Positions 46,383 through 54,167 of a stretch of 64,000 nt of DNA are shown here, in pieces. Position 1 is the first letter of the stretch; each line of letters starts with the position of its first letter. The DNA comes from JANQOH01 sp965201115. Its GTDB lineage: Bacteria; Pseudomonadota; Alphaproteobacteria; UBA7887. The notes under the pieces were generated by a model. The model saw only the letters and a list, made by a program, of their open reading frames with translations. It did not search any database and was not told where the DNA came from. The DNA lies in contig OZ241745.1 in NCBI GenBank assembly GCA_965201115.1, positions 3,410,001 to 3,474,000 of the forward strand, in the 5' to 3' direction. Made by a program: the position numbers and the translations under genes.

Positions 46383-47368
46383 CGATACAGCAGGTCAGCG
46401 CCGATATTGAGGCCGGCGAACACGACGCCGACAACCAGCGTCGCGCCGAGTACCGCGTTCATGTCGGCGTTGAGCAGCGCGGTCGTGAGATAACTGCCGA
46501 GCCCCGGCCAGGCGAACACCGTTTCCGTCAGCACCGAGCCCTCGAGCAGCGCGCCCCACGACAGCGCGACGACCGTGACGAGCGGGACCGCCGTGTTGCC
46601 GAGGGCGTGCCGCCAGACGACGCGGAACTCCGAAAGACCGCGCGCCCGCGCCGCCAGAATATAGTCCTTCGACAACTCGCCGATCATGAAGCTGCGTGTC
46701 ATCCTTGTTATATAAGCCATTGAGAAAAACCCGAGAATGGATGCCGGCAAAACGAGATGCGCGAGCGCGTTGCGGGCGATGGCCCATTCGCCCGCGAGCG
46801 CCGCGTCGAGTATCGCGAAACCGGTGACCGGCGGAACCAGGTCTTCGTAAATGACGTCCAGGCGCCCCGGCCCCGCCGCCCAGCCGAGCACGGCGTAGAA
46901 TACGAGCAGCGCGATCATGCCGAGCCAAAACGCCGGCGCGGAATAGCCCACCAAGGTCACGACGCGCAGCGCGTGGTCGGGCCAGCGCCCGCGCCGCGCG
47001 GCGGCGGCGACGCCGGCGGGAACCCCGGCCGCGACGCCGATCGCCAGCGCCGCGGTCGCCAGCTCCACCGTGGCCGGAAAGAAACGCGCGATATCCTCGC
47101 GGACCGGCCGCCCGGTGACCGAGCTCGCGCCGAAATCGCCGCGCAGGGCCGCCGCAACGTAGCGCGCGAACTGCTCGCCGAGCGGCAGGTCCAGCCCCAT
47201 CGCGCGCCGCGCCGCCTCGTACGCTTCGGGTCCCGCCCGGTCGCCCACCGCCGCGAGCGCCGGGTCGATCGGAACTACCCGCCCTATGAAGAAGGTGACC
47301 GCCAGCAGGCCGAGCAGAGTCGCGGCCGCGCCCCCCGCGACCGCGGCCGCGCGTTTCAAGCCTTTCAT
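46358..47368 (-). CDS. Dipeptide/oligopeptide ABC transporter permease (DppB type)
   Basis: 336 residues with an N-terminal helix and the typical PIDPALAAVGDRAGPEAYEA, then FGASSVTGRPVREDI and the EAA loop DYILAARARGLSEFRVVWRH, with AWPGLGSYLTTALLNADMNAV at the end. It is the first gene of the six-gene operon. A substrate-binding protein, normally encoded first, is missing: upstream lie a palindromic repeat and an IS1595 element. Confidence 0.93.
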   Translation of the reverse strand: MKGLKRAAAVAGGAAATLLGLLAVTFFIGRVVPIDPALAAVGDRAGPEAYEAARRAMGLDLPLGEQFARYVAAALRGDFGASSVTGRPVREDIARFFPATVELATAALAIGVAAGVPAGVAAAARRGRWPDHALRVVTLVGYSAPAFWLGMIALLVFYAVLGWAAGPGRLDVIYEDLVPPVTGFAILDAALAGEWAIARNALAHLVLPASILGFFSMAYITRMTRSFMIGELSKDYILAARARGLSEFRVVWRHALGNTAVPLVTVVALSWGALLEGSVLTETVFAWPGLGSYLTTALLNADMNAVLGATLVVGVVFAGLNIGADLLYRWLDPRTA

Positions 47369-47429
47369 TGCGCGCAATTCTACCGCAAGCCGCGCGGCCG
47401 CGCCATTGCCCGCGCCGTCGGGGAGCGCA

Positions 47430-47500
47430 ACCCCGCCGAAGGCGGGACCTGGGCGCGCGGGCGTCCCTGCCCGCACGTTTCCGCGGGGCGCGCTGTTGCC
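47430..47500 (+). repeat. Interspersed palindromic repeat, copy 7
   Basis: The small hairpin CCCCGCCGAAGGCGGG precedes CCTGGGCGCGCGGGCGTC then CCTGCCCGCACGTTTCCGCG. It lies between the start of the peptide-importer operon and the IS1595 copy. Confidence 0.8.
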
Positions 47501-47595
47501 CGGGGTTGCGGTCTTTGCGCCTTTGGCCAACGGCGGGCGAAGCGCCGCGGCGCGGGCGACAGCGGGCGCCCGTCCCTTGCGGTGATTTTTTCTTT

Positions 47596-48623
47596 GGCTC
47601 AATTAGCGAATCGTATGTACGCATGGTATGATGCTTTCGGGTCATGTGGAGGTGCTTGTCATGCAGAGCAGTGAATTTCGGGATTGGCTTGCGCGTGTGG
47701 ACGCTCTTGGCGCTGCGCAGCGTCGCGAGGCGTTGGCTGTGCTGTCTGGGCGTTCGGCGTCGTCTGCGTCTGTGGCGGCCGTCGAGCTTGGCGTGGACGA
47801 AGAGCGGCGCTGTCCGCGCTGCCGGGCCACGGGGGCGGTGTCCATAGGCCGTGCGCGGGGTTTGCGGCGCTACCGATGCAAGGGCTGCGGGCGCACGTTC
47901 AACGCGGCGACGGGCACGCCGTTGTCGGGTCTGCATCGCAAGGAGCGGTGGCTTTCGTTCGGCGCGTCGCTTTCCGAGGGGGAGACGGTGCGGGCGTCGG
48001 CTGCGCGCTGCGGCGTTGCGGTGTCGACGGCGTTTCGTTGGCGTCACCGGTTTTTGCGGGCGGTGGAGAAGACGCCGAAGAAGTTGCGGGGGATCGTCGA
48101 GGCGGACGAGACATTCGTTCTGCACAGTCGCAAGGGGGCGCGGAAACTCGACCGCAAGCCGCGTCGTCGCGGCGGCAAGGCGACCAAACGCGGCTTGTCG
48201 CGCGAGCAGGTTCCGGTCCTTGTGGCCACCGACCGCGGCGGCGGCAATGCGAGCGCGGCGCTGCCCACGGTGAGCGCCGATGCGCTCAAGAAGGCGCTTG
48301 GACCGGTCATCGAGACCGACATTGTGCTGGTGTCCGATGCCAACCGCGCGTATCGGCCATGCGCCGCGGCGCTCGGCGTGCGTCATGAGGCGCTCAACAT
48401 GAGCGCCGGCGAGCGGGTGCGCGACGCCTTCCATATTCAGACCGTCAACAACCGTCACAGCCGGCTGAAGGGCTTCCTGCGCGGCTTTCGCGGCATCGCG
48501 ACAAAGTATCTCGACAGCTATCTGCGGTGGTTCCACCTCATCGGACTCGCCGCACACGCGTCGCCAAGGGCGTGCCTGACCGCCGCAATGAACACAGCGT
48601 ACATACGATTCGCTAATTGAGCC
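47596..48623 (+). mobile_element. IS1595-family insertion sequence, copy 2
   Basis: 1028 bp with perfect 27-bp terminal inverted repeats beginning GGCTCAATTAGCGAA, flanked by the 8-bp duplication TTTTCTTT (47588-47595 and 48624-48631). Same length and gene content as the copy at 7644. Its right end is only 24 bp upstream of the -35 element of the first NHLP precursor, in a T-rich stretch that in the second promoter (near 51931) follows a hairpin-like sequence. Confidence 0.95.
47661..48620 (+). CDS. IS1595-family transposase
   Basis: 319 residues from the ATG at 47661. Zinc ribbon CPRCRATGAV and YRCKGCGRTF, then the DDE-type core VEADETFV, VSDANRAY and TVNNRHSRLKGFLRGF. It is nearly identical to the transposase at 7647 and intact. 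The stop lies inside the right terminal repeat. Confidence 0.94.
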   Translation: MQSSEFRDWLARVDALGAAQRREALAVLSGRSASSASVAAVELGVDEERRCPRCRATGAVSIGRARGLRRYRCKGCGRTFNAATGTPLSGLHRKERWLSFGASLSEGETVRASAARCGVAVSTAFRWRHRFLRAVEKTPKKLRGIVEADETFVLHSRKGARKLDRKPRRRGGKATKRGLSREQVPVLVATDRGGGNASAALPTVSADALKKALGPVIETDIVLVSDANRAYRPCAAALGVRHEALNMSAGERVRDAFHIQTVNNRHSRLKGFLRGFRGIATKYLDSYLRWFHLIGLAAHASPRACLTAAMNTAYIRFAN

Positions 48624-48647
48624 TTTTCTTTTCCACCTGAAATTCGC

Positions 48648-48676
48648 TTGACATCGGCGGCTCCGAGTGATACAAC
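48648..48676 (+). promoter_or_regulatory. Promoter of the first NHLP precursor
   Basis: TTGACA (48648-48653), exactly 17 bp, then TACAAC (48671-48676). The same layout, with TTGACT, 17 bp and TACAAG, precedes the third precursor at 51947-51975, and the flanks AAATTCG and GCGCA(T/C)ATCGCTTG-like sequence are shared. The transcript start would be about 40 bp upstream of the ATG at 48724. Confidence 0.75.
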
Positions 48677-48723
48677 CCGCGCATCGCTTGGAGCGTGAAC
48701 GGCAGCACAATGGAGGATGACGA

Positions 48724-49023
48724 ATGTCGAGGGAACTGATCGAACGGCTTTCGGACCGCTGGCACAGCGACCCGGAGTTTCGCGAGCAAGTCGAAGCCGA
48801 CCCGAAGGCGGCCCTCGCGGCCGGCGGCCTTTCCGTGCCCGTCGAGGAAGCGGTCGTCGCCGTGGACACCGAAGACACGGTGCATCTGGTGTTCCCGCCG
48901 AACCCCAACGCCGACCTGTCGGATGACGAACTGGCCGCGATGGCCGGCGGCAGCACGGGCTACGCGTGGATGAACAGGGGCGGCGATTATGTCCCGTCGG
49001 GTCCGCCGATACCCGGCATGTGA
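48724..49023 (+). CDS. NHLP-type leader peptide precursor 1
   Basis: 99 residues. The first 76 form a leader related to the alpha subunit of nitrile hydratase (NHLP family): SDPEFREQVEADPKAALAA, VAVDTEDTVHLVFPPNPNA and LSDDELAAMAGG. Gly-Gly at 75-76 is the expected site for the C39 peptidase-ABC exporter encoded at 59134. The predicted core is 23 residues starting STGYAWMNRGG and ending in IPGM; it has no cysteine. NHLP leaders usually direct peptides to modification and export. It has its own promoter. Precursor 2 follows after 131 bp. Confidence 0.88.
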   Translation: MSRELIERLSDRWHSDPEFREQVEADPKAALAAGGLSVPVEEAVVAVDTEDTVHLVFPPNPNADLSDDELAAMAGGSTGYAWMNRGGDYVPSGPPIPGM

Positions 49024-49154
49024 CGGGCGCGCAACAGCCGGAGCCGCGGGTTTTCTTTCCGCGACGCAGGAATTCGCCCGGCTCCGGCGCCGCCGTGTTC
49101 TGTACGGGCGCAATGCTCGCAATACTCATGACAACCCGAGGATGAGAGGGAACG

Positions 49155-49466
49155 ATGTCGAAGGAACTGATCGAACGGCTCTCGGACCGCTGGCGCAGCG
49201 ACCCGGAGTTTCGCGCGCAAGTCGAAGCCGACCCGAAAGCGGCCCTCGCCGCAAGCGGCCTCCCCGTGCCCGCCGAGGAAGCGGTCGTCGCCGTGGACAC
49301 CGAGGACACGATGCATCTGGTGTTCCCGCCGAACCCCAACGCGAACCTGTCGGACGACGAACTGTCGGGAACCGCGGGTGGCAGCTCGGCCGGCATATGG
49401 TACAACGGCTACTACTACACCTACGAACAACAGCAGGCCGGCGGGCGCTACAGCAGCAGCCGCTGA
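49155..49466 (+). CDS. NHLP-type leader peptide precursor 2
   Basis: 103 residues with the same 76-residue leader, ending LSDDELSGTAGG. The predicted core is 27 residues, rich in Tyr, Gln and Ser: it starts SSAGIWYNGYYYTYEQQQ and ends GGRYSSSR. It has no Cys and only one Thr, so lanthionine formation is unlikely. It has a GAGAGGGAAC ribosome site. A strong terminator follows before the ATPase gene. It begins cassette A, which is repeated at 52026. Confidence 0.88.
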   Translation: MSKELIERLSDRWRSDPEFRAQVEADPKAALAASGLPVPAEEAVVAVDTEDTMHLVFPPNPNANLSDDELSGTAGGSSAGIWYNGYYYTYEQQQAGGRYSSSR

Positions 49467-49495
49467 TCCGCCCCGCGCCGGGCGCGGCAGACACG

Positions 49496-49529
49496 CCCGC
49501 GGCGCCCTTCGGGGAGCCGCGGGCTTTTC
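49496..49529 (+). terminator. Rho-independent terminator after precursor 2
   Basis: CCCGCGGC and GCCGCGGG pair around the loop GCCCTTCGGGGA, followed by CTTTTCTTT. The same structure follows precursor 3. It separates the small precursor message from the ATPase gene. Confidence 0.85.
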
Positions 49530-49598
49530 TTTGTCTCGATTGGCGAAACGTCCACACCCGCTGTCGCGCCTTCCGCGCGGGTGCGGCATAATGCCGCC

Positions 49599-51194
49599 AT
49601 GCGTTTTTTCAACACCACCGGCCCGATCGTTCCCGGCGAGCATTACTGCATTCCGCCGTTGAGCCGGGTCGATCTCGACGGCCTGCTCCGCCTGGTTCGC
49701 GACCGGCGCTACTTCGTGCTGCACGCGCCGCGGCAAACCGGCAAGACCTCGGTGCTGCTCGCGTTGCGCGACCGCCTCAACGCCGGCGGCGAATACCGAT
49801 GCGTGTACGCAAACGTCGAAAGCGGCCAAACGGCCCGCGAAGACGTCGGCGAAGCGATGCGCACGATACTCGGCCACTTCGCCCTCCGCGCCCGGATGAC
49901 GCTCGGCGACGCGTTCCTCGACGGCGTTCGGGCCGAGGCGCTGGAAAGCGGCGGGCCGAACGGCGCGCTCTTGCAGGCGCTCAGCCTCTGGGCGCAGGCC
50001 GACCCGCGCCCGCTGGTGCTGCTCATCGACGAGATCGACGCGCTGGTGGGCGACACGCTGCTCTCGGTCCTGCGCCAGTTGCGCGGCGGCTACGACATGC
50101 GCCCGCAAGGCTTCCCGCAAAGCGTGGCGCTGTGCGGCGTGCGCGACGTGCATGACTACCGCATCCGCTCCACCGACGGGAAAGAGATAATCGCCGGCGG
50201 CAGCGCCTTCAACGTCAAGGCCAAATCGCTGCGGCTCGGCGATTTCTCGCGCGGCGAAACGCTGGCCCTGCTAGCGCAGCATACCGCGGATACCGGACAG
50301 CCCTTCGCCCCCGAAGCCGCCGAACGCATATGGACGCAATCCCGCGGGCAGCCTTGGCTCGTAAACGCGCTGGCGGCGGAAACGTGCTTCGAAACCGAGC
50401 GCGCCGACCGCGCGCGGGCGATAACCGAAGCCGACATTATCGACGCGCAGGAGCAACTCATCCTGCGCCGCGAAACCCATCTCGACCAACTGGCCGACAA
50501 ACTGCAGGAGCCGCGCGTGCGCCGCGTCGTCGAACCCCTGTTGGCGGGTTGCGAAACCGACGACGAGTCGGGCAACGACGCCGAGTACACGCGCGATCTC
50601 GCATATGTGCGCGACTTGGGGCTGATCGCCCACGACACGCCCACGCGCATCGCCAATCCCGTCTATGCCGAGGTCGTGCCGCGCGAACTGACGTTCGCCG
50701 CGCAGGAGAGGTTGACGCAGGACGCCGCGTGGTACGTCGATCCGGACGACAATCTGAACGTCGCGAGACTTCTCGAGGCGTTCCAGGCGTTTTTCCGCGA
50801 GCATTCGGAGCATTGGATACAGCGCTTCGAATACCGGGAGGCGGGGCCGCAGCTTCTGCTTCAGGCGTTTCTGCAACGCATCGTCAACGGCGGGGGCCGT
50901 ATCGAGCGCGAATACGGGCTGGGCCGCGGGCGCACCGACCTGCTCATTATCTGGCCGTGGGGCGCCGGGGCGGAAGCGGCGCGGAAATACGTCGTCGAAT
51001 GCAAGATCCTGCGCGGCGGGTTCGGGAAGACGGTGCGCGACGGGATTGCGCAGACCGAGGCGTACATGAGCCGCTGCGCGGCGGCGGAGGGCCATCTTGT
51101 CCTGTTCGACCGCCGCGAGCGCGATTGGGCCGACAAGATTTTCCACCGCGTCGAGACCGGGGAGCGCGCCTCCGTCCACGTCTGGGGCATGTAG
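49599..51194 (+). CDS. P-loop ATPase with C-terminal PD-(D/E)XK-like domain (copy A)
   Basis: 531 residues. The N-terminal ATPase has a Walker A-like APRQTGKTS near residue 45 (Ala instead of the first Gly) and Walker B PLVLLIDEIDAL near residue 142, as in STAND/Orc-type AAA proteins. The C-terminus has GRGRTDLLIIWPWG then KYVVECKILRGG, matching the D...ExK core of PD-(D/E)XK nucleases. Proteins of this build are scattered through many genomes without an agreed function. The ATG at 49599 begins MRFFNTTGPIVPGEHY; a CATAAT sequence 7 bp upstream could be a -10 giving a nearly leaderless message. It is flanked by NHLP-like peptide genes on both sides. Confidence 0.82.
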   Translation: MRFFNTTGPIVPGEHYCIPPLSRVDLDGLLRLVRDRRYFVLHAPRQTGKTSVLLALRDRLNAGGEYRCVYANVESGQTAREDVGEAMRTILGHFALRARMTLGDAFLDGVRAEALESGGPNGALLQALSLWAQADPRPLVLLIDEIDALVGDTLLSVLRQLRGGYDMRPQGFPQSVALCGVRDVHDYRIRSTDGKEIIAGGSAFNVKAKSLRLGDFSRGETLALLAQHTADTGQPFAPEAAERIWTQSRGQPWLVNALAAETCFETERADRARAITEADIIDAQEQLILRRETHLDQLADKLQEPRVRRVVEPLLAGCETDDESGNDAEYTRDLAYVRDLGLIAHDTPTRIANPVYAEVVPRELTFAAQERLTQDAAWYVDPDDNLNVARLLEAFQAFFREHSEHWIQRFEYREAGPQLLLQAFLQRIVNGGGRIEREYGLGRGRTDLLIIWPWGAGAEAARKYVVECKILRGGFGKTVRDGIAQTEAYMSRCAAAEGHLVLFDRRERDWADKIFHRVETGERASVHVWGM

Positions 51195-51324
51195 CGCCCC
51201 CGCCCCGGATACTTGGGACCGCCACCGGCGCTTCCGGGCGGGCGGGACGGGTATGGACATGCGCGGCGCGCCGGGTATGCTCCCCTCGCCTTTACGCAAC
51301 CTGTGCGAGTGGGAGGAAAACGCC

Positions 51325-51570
51325 ATGCCCGACGAGAAAAACCGCGCCGGCGAATCGGAACGCGACCGGCAAGCCTACGCCGATGTCGTGGCGCGCTATT
51401 ACGGCGACCCGGAGTTCAAGGCGAAGGTCGACGCGAACCCGACCGAGACGCTGAAGGCCGCCGGCATCGCGGCGCCGGAAGGCGCGAAGATCAAGCCGCT
51501 CTTCGACACCAGAAAGCGGATGCACGTGGTGGTGCCGCTGCCGCGCAACCGCGCTTCGGACGCTGGCTGA
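51325..51570 (+). CDS. Core-less NHLP-leader-like protein (copy A)
   Basis: 81 residues: YYGDPEFKAKVDANPTETLK, AAGIAAPEGAKIKPLFDT and RKRMHVVVPLPRN align with leader residues 14-62 of the precursors (DPEFREQVEADPKAAL... VHLVFPPNPN). The chain stops there: the LSDDEL..AGG segment and any core are absent. The N-terminus adds 13 charged residues (MPDEKNRAGESERD). A GGGAGG site lies 8 nt upstream of the ATG. It may be a free leader-like domain acting in trans, or an exporter or ATPase partner; this is inference. It lies 130 bp after the ATPase gene. Confidence 0.78.
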   Translation: MPDEKNRAGESERDRQAYADVVARYYGDPEFKAKVDANPTETLKAAGIAAPEGAKIKPLFDTRKRMHVVVPLPRNRASDAG

Positions 51571-52025
51571 TTGGCTCTTCCGCTTCGTCCGCCGCGGGCG
51601 CGAACGAACGCCGGCGACGCGCGCCGAAGCCGATTGGCCTGTGCAATGCCGGCCCGGGTCGATCGCGACTCATGACGCAAAGTCCGGTCGCCCCGGCCTC
51701 CGGGCCAGCGTCCTTCGGCGGTAGGGCGTTGAGGGCGCGGGTCGATAATTCGGCGGCGCGGCGCGGAAAAGAGCTAAACCCCGCGTTATCGGGTCGAGTC
51801 GGCAACCGGAAACGCCGGCAAGGCCCCGGCGCGGCGGGCGAAGCGCCCCGGAGCGGGCGGGAATGGGCGCGCGGAGCGCCCGCGTGCGGGCCGCAACTCC
51901 TGCCCCCGGGGGAACGGCGGTTTTTTCTTTTCGGCCCGAAATTCGGTTGACTTCGTCGTCCCGGTGTGCTACAAGGCGCACATCGCTTGACGGAGCGTGG
52001 ACATCGGAACGACGGAGGAAGACAG
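51571..52025. other. Spacer between cassettes A and B, with a tolC-start relic and a promoter
   Basis: The first 30-35 bp (TTGGCTCTTCCGCTTCG onward) resemble the first bases of the tolC-type gene after cassette B (TTGGCCCCGCCGCTTCG), suggesting the duplication junction. The middle 300 bp hold no recognised gene. The GC-rich TGCCCCCGGGGGAACGGCGG before TTTTTTCTTTT at 51921-51932 could be a weak terminator. A promoter for precursor 3 follows. Confidence 0.55.
51947..51975 (+). promoter_or_regulatory. Promoter of NHLP precursor 3
   Basis: TTGACT (51947-51952), 17 bp, TACAAG (51970-51975). Conserved with the promoter at 48648, including AAATTCG upstream and CACATCGCTTG downstream. Confidence 0.75.
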
Positions 52026-52307
52026 ATGTCGAGGGAACTGTTCGAACGGTTTTCGGATCGCTGGCACGGCGACCCGGAGTTTCGCGCGCAAGTCGAAGCC
52101 GACCCGAAGGCGGCCCTCGCCGCCAGCGGCCTCGTCGTGCCCGCCGAGGAAGCGGTCGTCGCCGTGGACACCGAGGACACGATGCATCTGGTGTTCCCGC
52201 CGAACCCCAACGCCGACCTGTCGGATGACGAACTGCTGGGGGTCGCGGGCGGCAGCACGAGTGCCGCGTGGCAGTACGCCGGCGGGCGCTACAGCAGCAG
52301 CCGCTGA
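52026..52307 (+). CDS. NHLP-type leader peptide precursor 3
   Basis: 93 residues: the 76-residue leader (FRAQVEADPKAALAASG, VAVDTEDTMHLVFPPNPNAD, LSDDELLGVAGG) followed by a 17-residue core STSAAWQYAGGRYSSSR. The last eight residues, GGRYSSSR, are identical to those of precursor 2, so the core is essentially a shortened version of that peptide. GGAGGAAGAC precedes the ATG as the ribosome site. It opens cassette B. Confidence 0.88.
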   Translation: MSRELFERFSDRWHGDPEFRAQVEADPKAALAASGLVVPAEEAVVAVDTEDTMHLVFPPNPNADLSDDELLGVAGGSTSAAWQYAGGRYSSSR

Positions 52308-52336
52308 TCCGCCCCGCGCCGGGCGCCACAGACAAG

Positions 52337-52374
52337 CCCGCGGCGCCCTTCGGGGAGCCGCGGGCTTTTTCTTT
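52337..52374 (+). terminator. Rho-independent terminator after precursor 3
   Basis: CCCGCGGC / GCCGCGGG stem with the loop GCCCTTCGGGGA, followed by CTTTTTCTTT. Same as the terminator at 49496. Confidence 0.85.
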
Positions 52375-52440
52375 GTCTCGATTGGCGAAACGTCCATACC
52401 CGCTGTCGCGCCTTCCGCGCGAGTGCGGCATAATGCCGCC

Positions 52441-54039
52441 ATGCGTTTCTTCAACACCACCGGCCCGATCGTTCCCGGCGAGCATTACTGCATTCCGCCG
52501 TTGAGCCGGGTCGATCTCGACGGCCTGCTCCGTCTGGTTCGCAACCGGCGCTACTTCGTGCTGCACGCGCCGCGGCAAACCGGCAAGACCTCGGTGCTGC
52601 TCGCGTTGCGCGACCGCCTCAACGCCGGCGGCGAATACCGATGCGTGTACGCAAACGTCGAAAGCGGCCAAACGGCCCGCGAAGACGTCGGCAGGGGCAT
52701 GCACGCCATCCTCGGCGAACTCGCCATGCGCGCCCGGGTAACGCTCGGCGACAGGTTCCTGTACGACGTGCGGGCCGAGGCGCTGGAAAGCGGCGGACCG
52801 AACGGTGCGCTTCGCGAGGCGCTCAATCTCTGGGCGCAGGCCGACCCGCGCCCGCTGGTGCTGCTCATCGACGAGATCGACGCGCTGGTGGGCGACACGC
52901 TGCTCTCGGTCCTGCGCCAGTTGCGCGGCGGCTACGACATGCGCCCGCAAGGCTTCCCGCAAAGCGTGGCGCTGTGCGGCGTGCGCGATGTGCATGACTA
53001 TCGCATCCGCTCCACCGACGGGAAAGAGATAATCGCCGGCGGCAGCGCCTTCAACGTCAAGGCCAAATCGCTGCGGCTCGGCGATTTCTCGCGCGGCGAA
53101 ACGCTGGCCCTGCTGGCGCAGCATACCGCGGATACGGGGCAGGCCTTCGCCCCCGAAGCCGCCGAACGCATATGGACGCAATCCCGCGGGCAGCCTTGGC
53201 TCGTAAACGCGCTGGCGGCGGAAACGTGCTTCGAAACCGAGCGCGGCGCCGACCGCGCGCGGGCGATAACCGAAGCCGACATTATCGATGCGCAGGAGCA
53301 GCTCATCCTGCGCCGCGAAACCCATCTCGACCAACTGGCCGACAAACTGCAGGAGCCGCGCGTGCGCCGCGTCGTCGAACCGTTGTTGAGCGGCGGCGAG
53401 ACCGACGACGAGTCCGGCAACGACGCCGAGTACACGCGCGATCTCGCATATGTGCGCGACTTGGGGCTGATCGCCCACGACACGCCCACGCGCATCGCCA
53501 ATCCCGTCTATGCCGAGGTCGTGCCGCGCGAACTGACGTTCGCCGCGCAGGAGAGGTTGACGCAGGACGCCGCGTGGTACGTCGACCCCGGCGATCGTCT
53601 GAACGTCGCGAGACTTCTCGAGGCGTTCCAGGCGTTTTTCCGCGAGCATTCGGAGCATTGGATACAGCGCTTCGAATACCGGGAGGCGGGGCCGCAGCTT
53701 CTGCTTCAGGCGTTTCTGCAACGCATCGTCAACGGCGGGGGCCGTATCGAGCGCGAATACGGGCTGGGCCGCGGGCGCACCGACCTGCTCATTATCTGGC
53801 CTTGGGGCGGCGGGGCGGAAGCGGCGCGGAAATACGTCGTCGAGTGCAAGATCCTGCGCGGCGGGTTCGGGAAGACGGTGCGCGACGGGGTTGTGCAAAC
53901 CGAGGCTTACATGAGCCGCTGCGCGGCGGCGGAAGGCCATCTTGTCCTGTTCGACCGCAGCGAGCGCGACTGGGCCGACAAGATTTTCCACCGCGTCGAG
54001 ACCGGGGAGCGCGCCTCCGTCCACGTCTGGGGCATGTAG
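52441..54039 (+). CDS. P-loop ATPase with C-terminal PD-(D/E)XK-like domain (copy B)
   Basis: 532 residues, nearly identical to copy A. The Walker A-like APRQTGKTS, Walker B LVLLIDEIDAL and C-terminal GRTDLLI...VVECKIL motifs are all kept. Differences cluster between about residues 80 and 130 (for example GRGMHAILGELAMRARV against GEAMRTILGHFALRARM), with one extra residue in TERGADRARA and LLSGGETD for LLAGCETD. Both copies remain open, which suggests selection or a very recent duplication. Confidence 0.82.
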   Translation: MRFFNTTGPIVPGEHYCIPPLSRVDLDGLLRLVRNRRYFVLHAPRQTGKTSVLLALRDRLNAGGEYRCVYANVESGQTAREDVGRGMHAILGELAMRARVTLGDRFLYDVRAEALESGGPNGALREALNLWAQADPRPLVLLIDEIDALVGDTLLSVLRQLRGGYDMRPQGFPQSVALCGVRDVHDYRIRSTDGKEIIAGGSAFNVKAKSLRLGDFSRGETLALLAQHTADTGQAFAPEAAERIWTQSRGQPWLVNALAAETCFETERGADRARAITEADIIDAQEQLILRRETHLDQLADKLQEPRVRRVVEPLLSGGETDDESGNDAEYTRDLAYVRDLGLIAHDTPTRIANPVYAEVVPRELTFAAQERLTQDAAWYVDPGDRLNVARLLEAFQAFFREHSEHWIQRFEYREAGPQLLLQAFLQRIVNGGGRIEREYGLGRGRTDLLIIWPWGGGAEAARKYVVECKILRGGFGKTVRDGVVQTEAYMSRCAAAEGHLVLFDRSERDWADKIFHRVETGERASVHVWGM

Positions 54040-54167
54040 CGCCCCCGCCCCGGATACCCGGGACCGCCGTCGGCGCTTCCGGGCGCGCGGCGGGTATGGA
54101 CATGCGCGGCGCGCCGGGTATGCTCCCCTCGCCTTTACGCAACCTGTGCGAGTGGGAGGAAAACGCC

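Larger units (their letters stand above)
49155..51570 (+). repeat. Cassette A of a duplicated unit: precursor, ATPase-nuclease, core-less leader protein
   Basis: This segment and 52026-54413 carry the same three genes in the same order with the same intergenic terminator and spacer sequences. Similarity starts at the precursor ATG and continues about 35 bp past the last stop, into sequence that matches the beginning of the tolC-type gene after cassette B. The main differences lie in the precursor cores and in a block of the ATPase (about residues 80-130). Confidence 0.88.
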
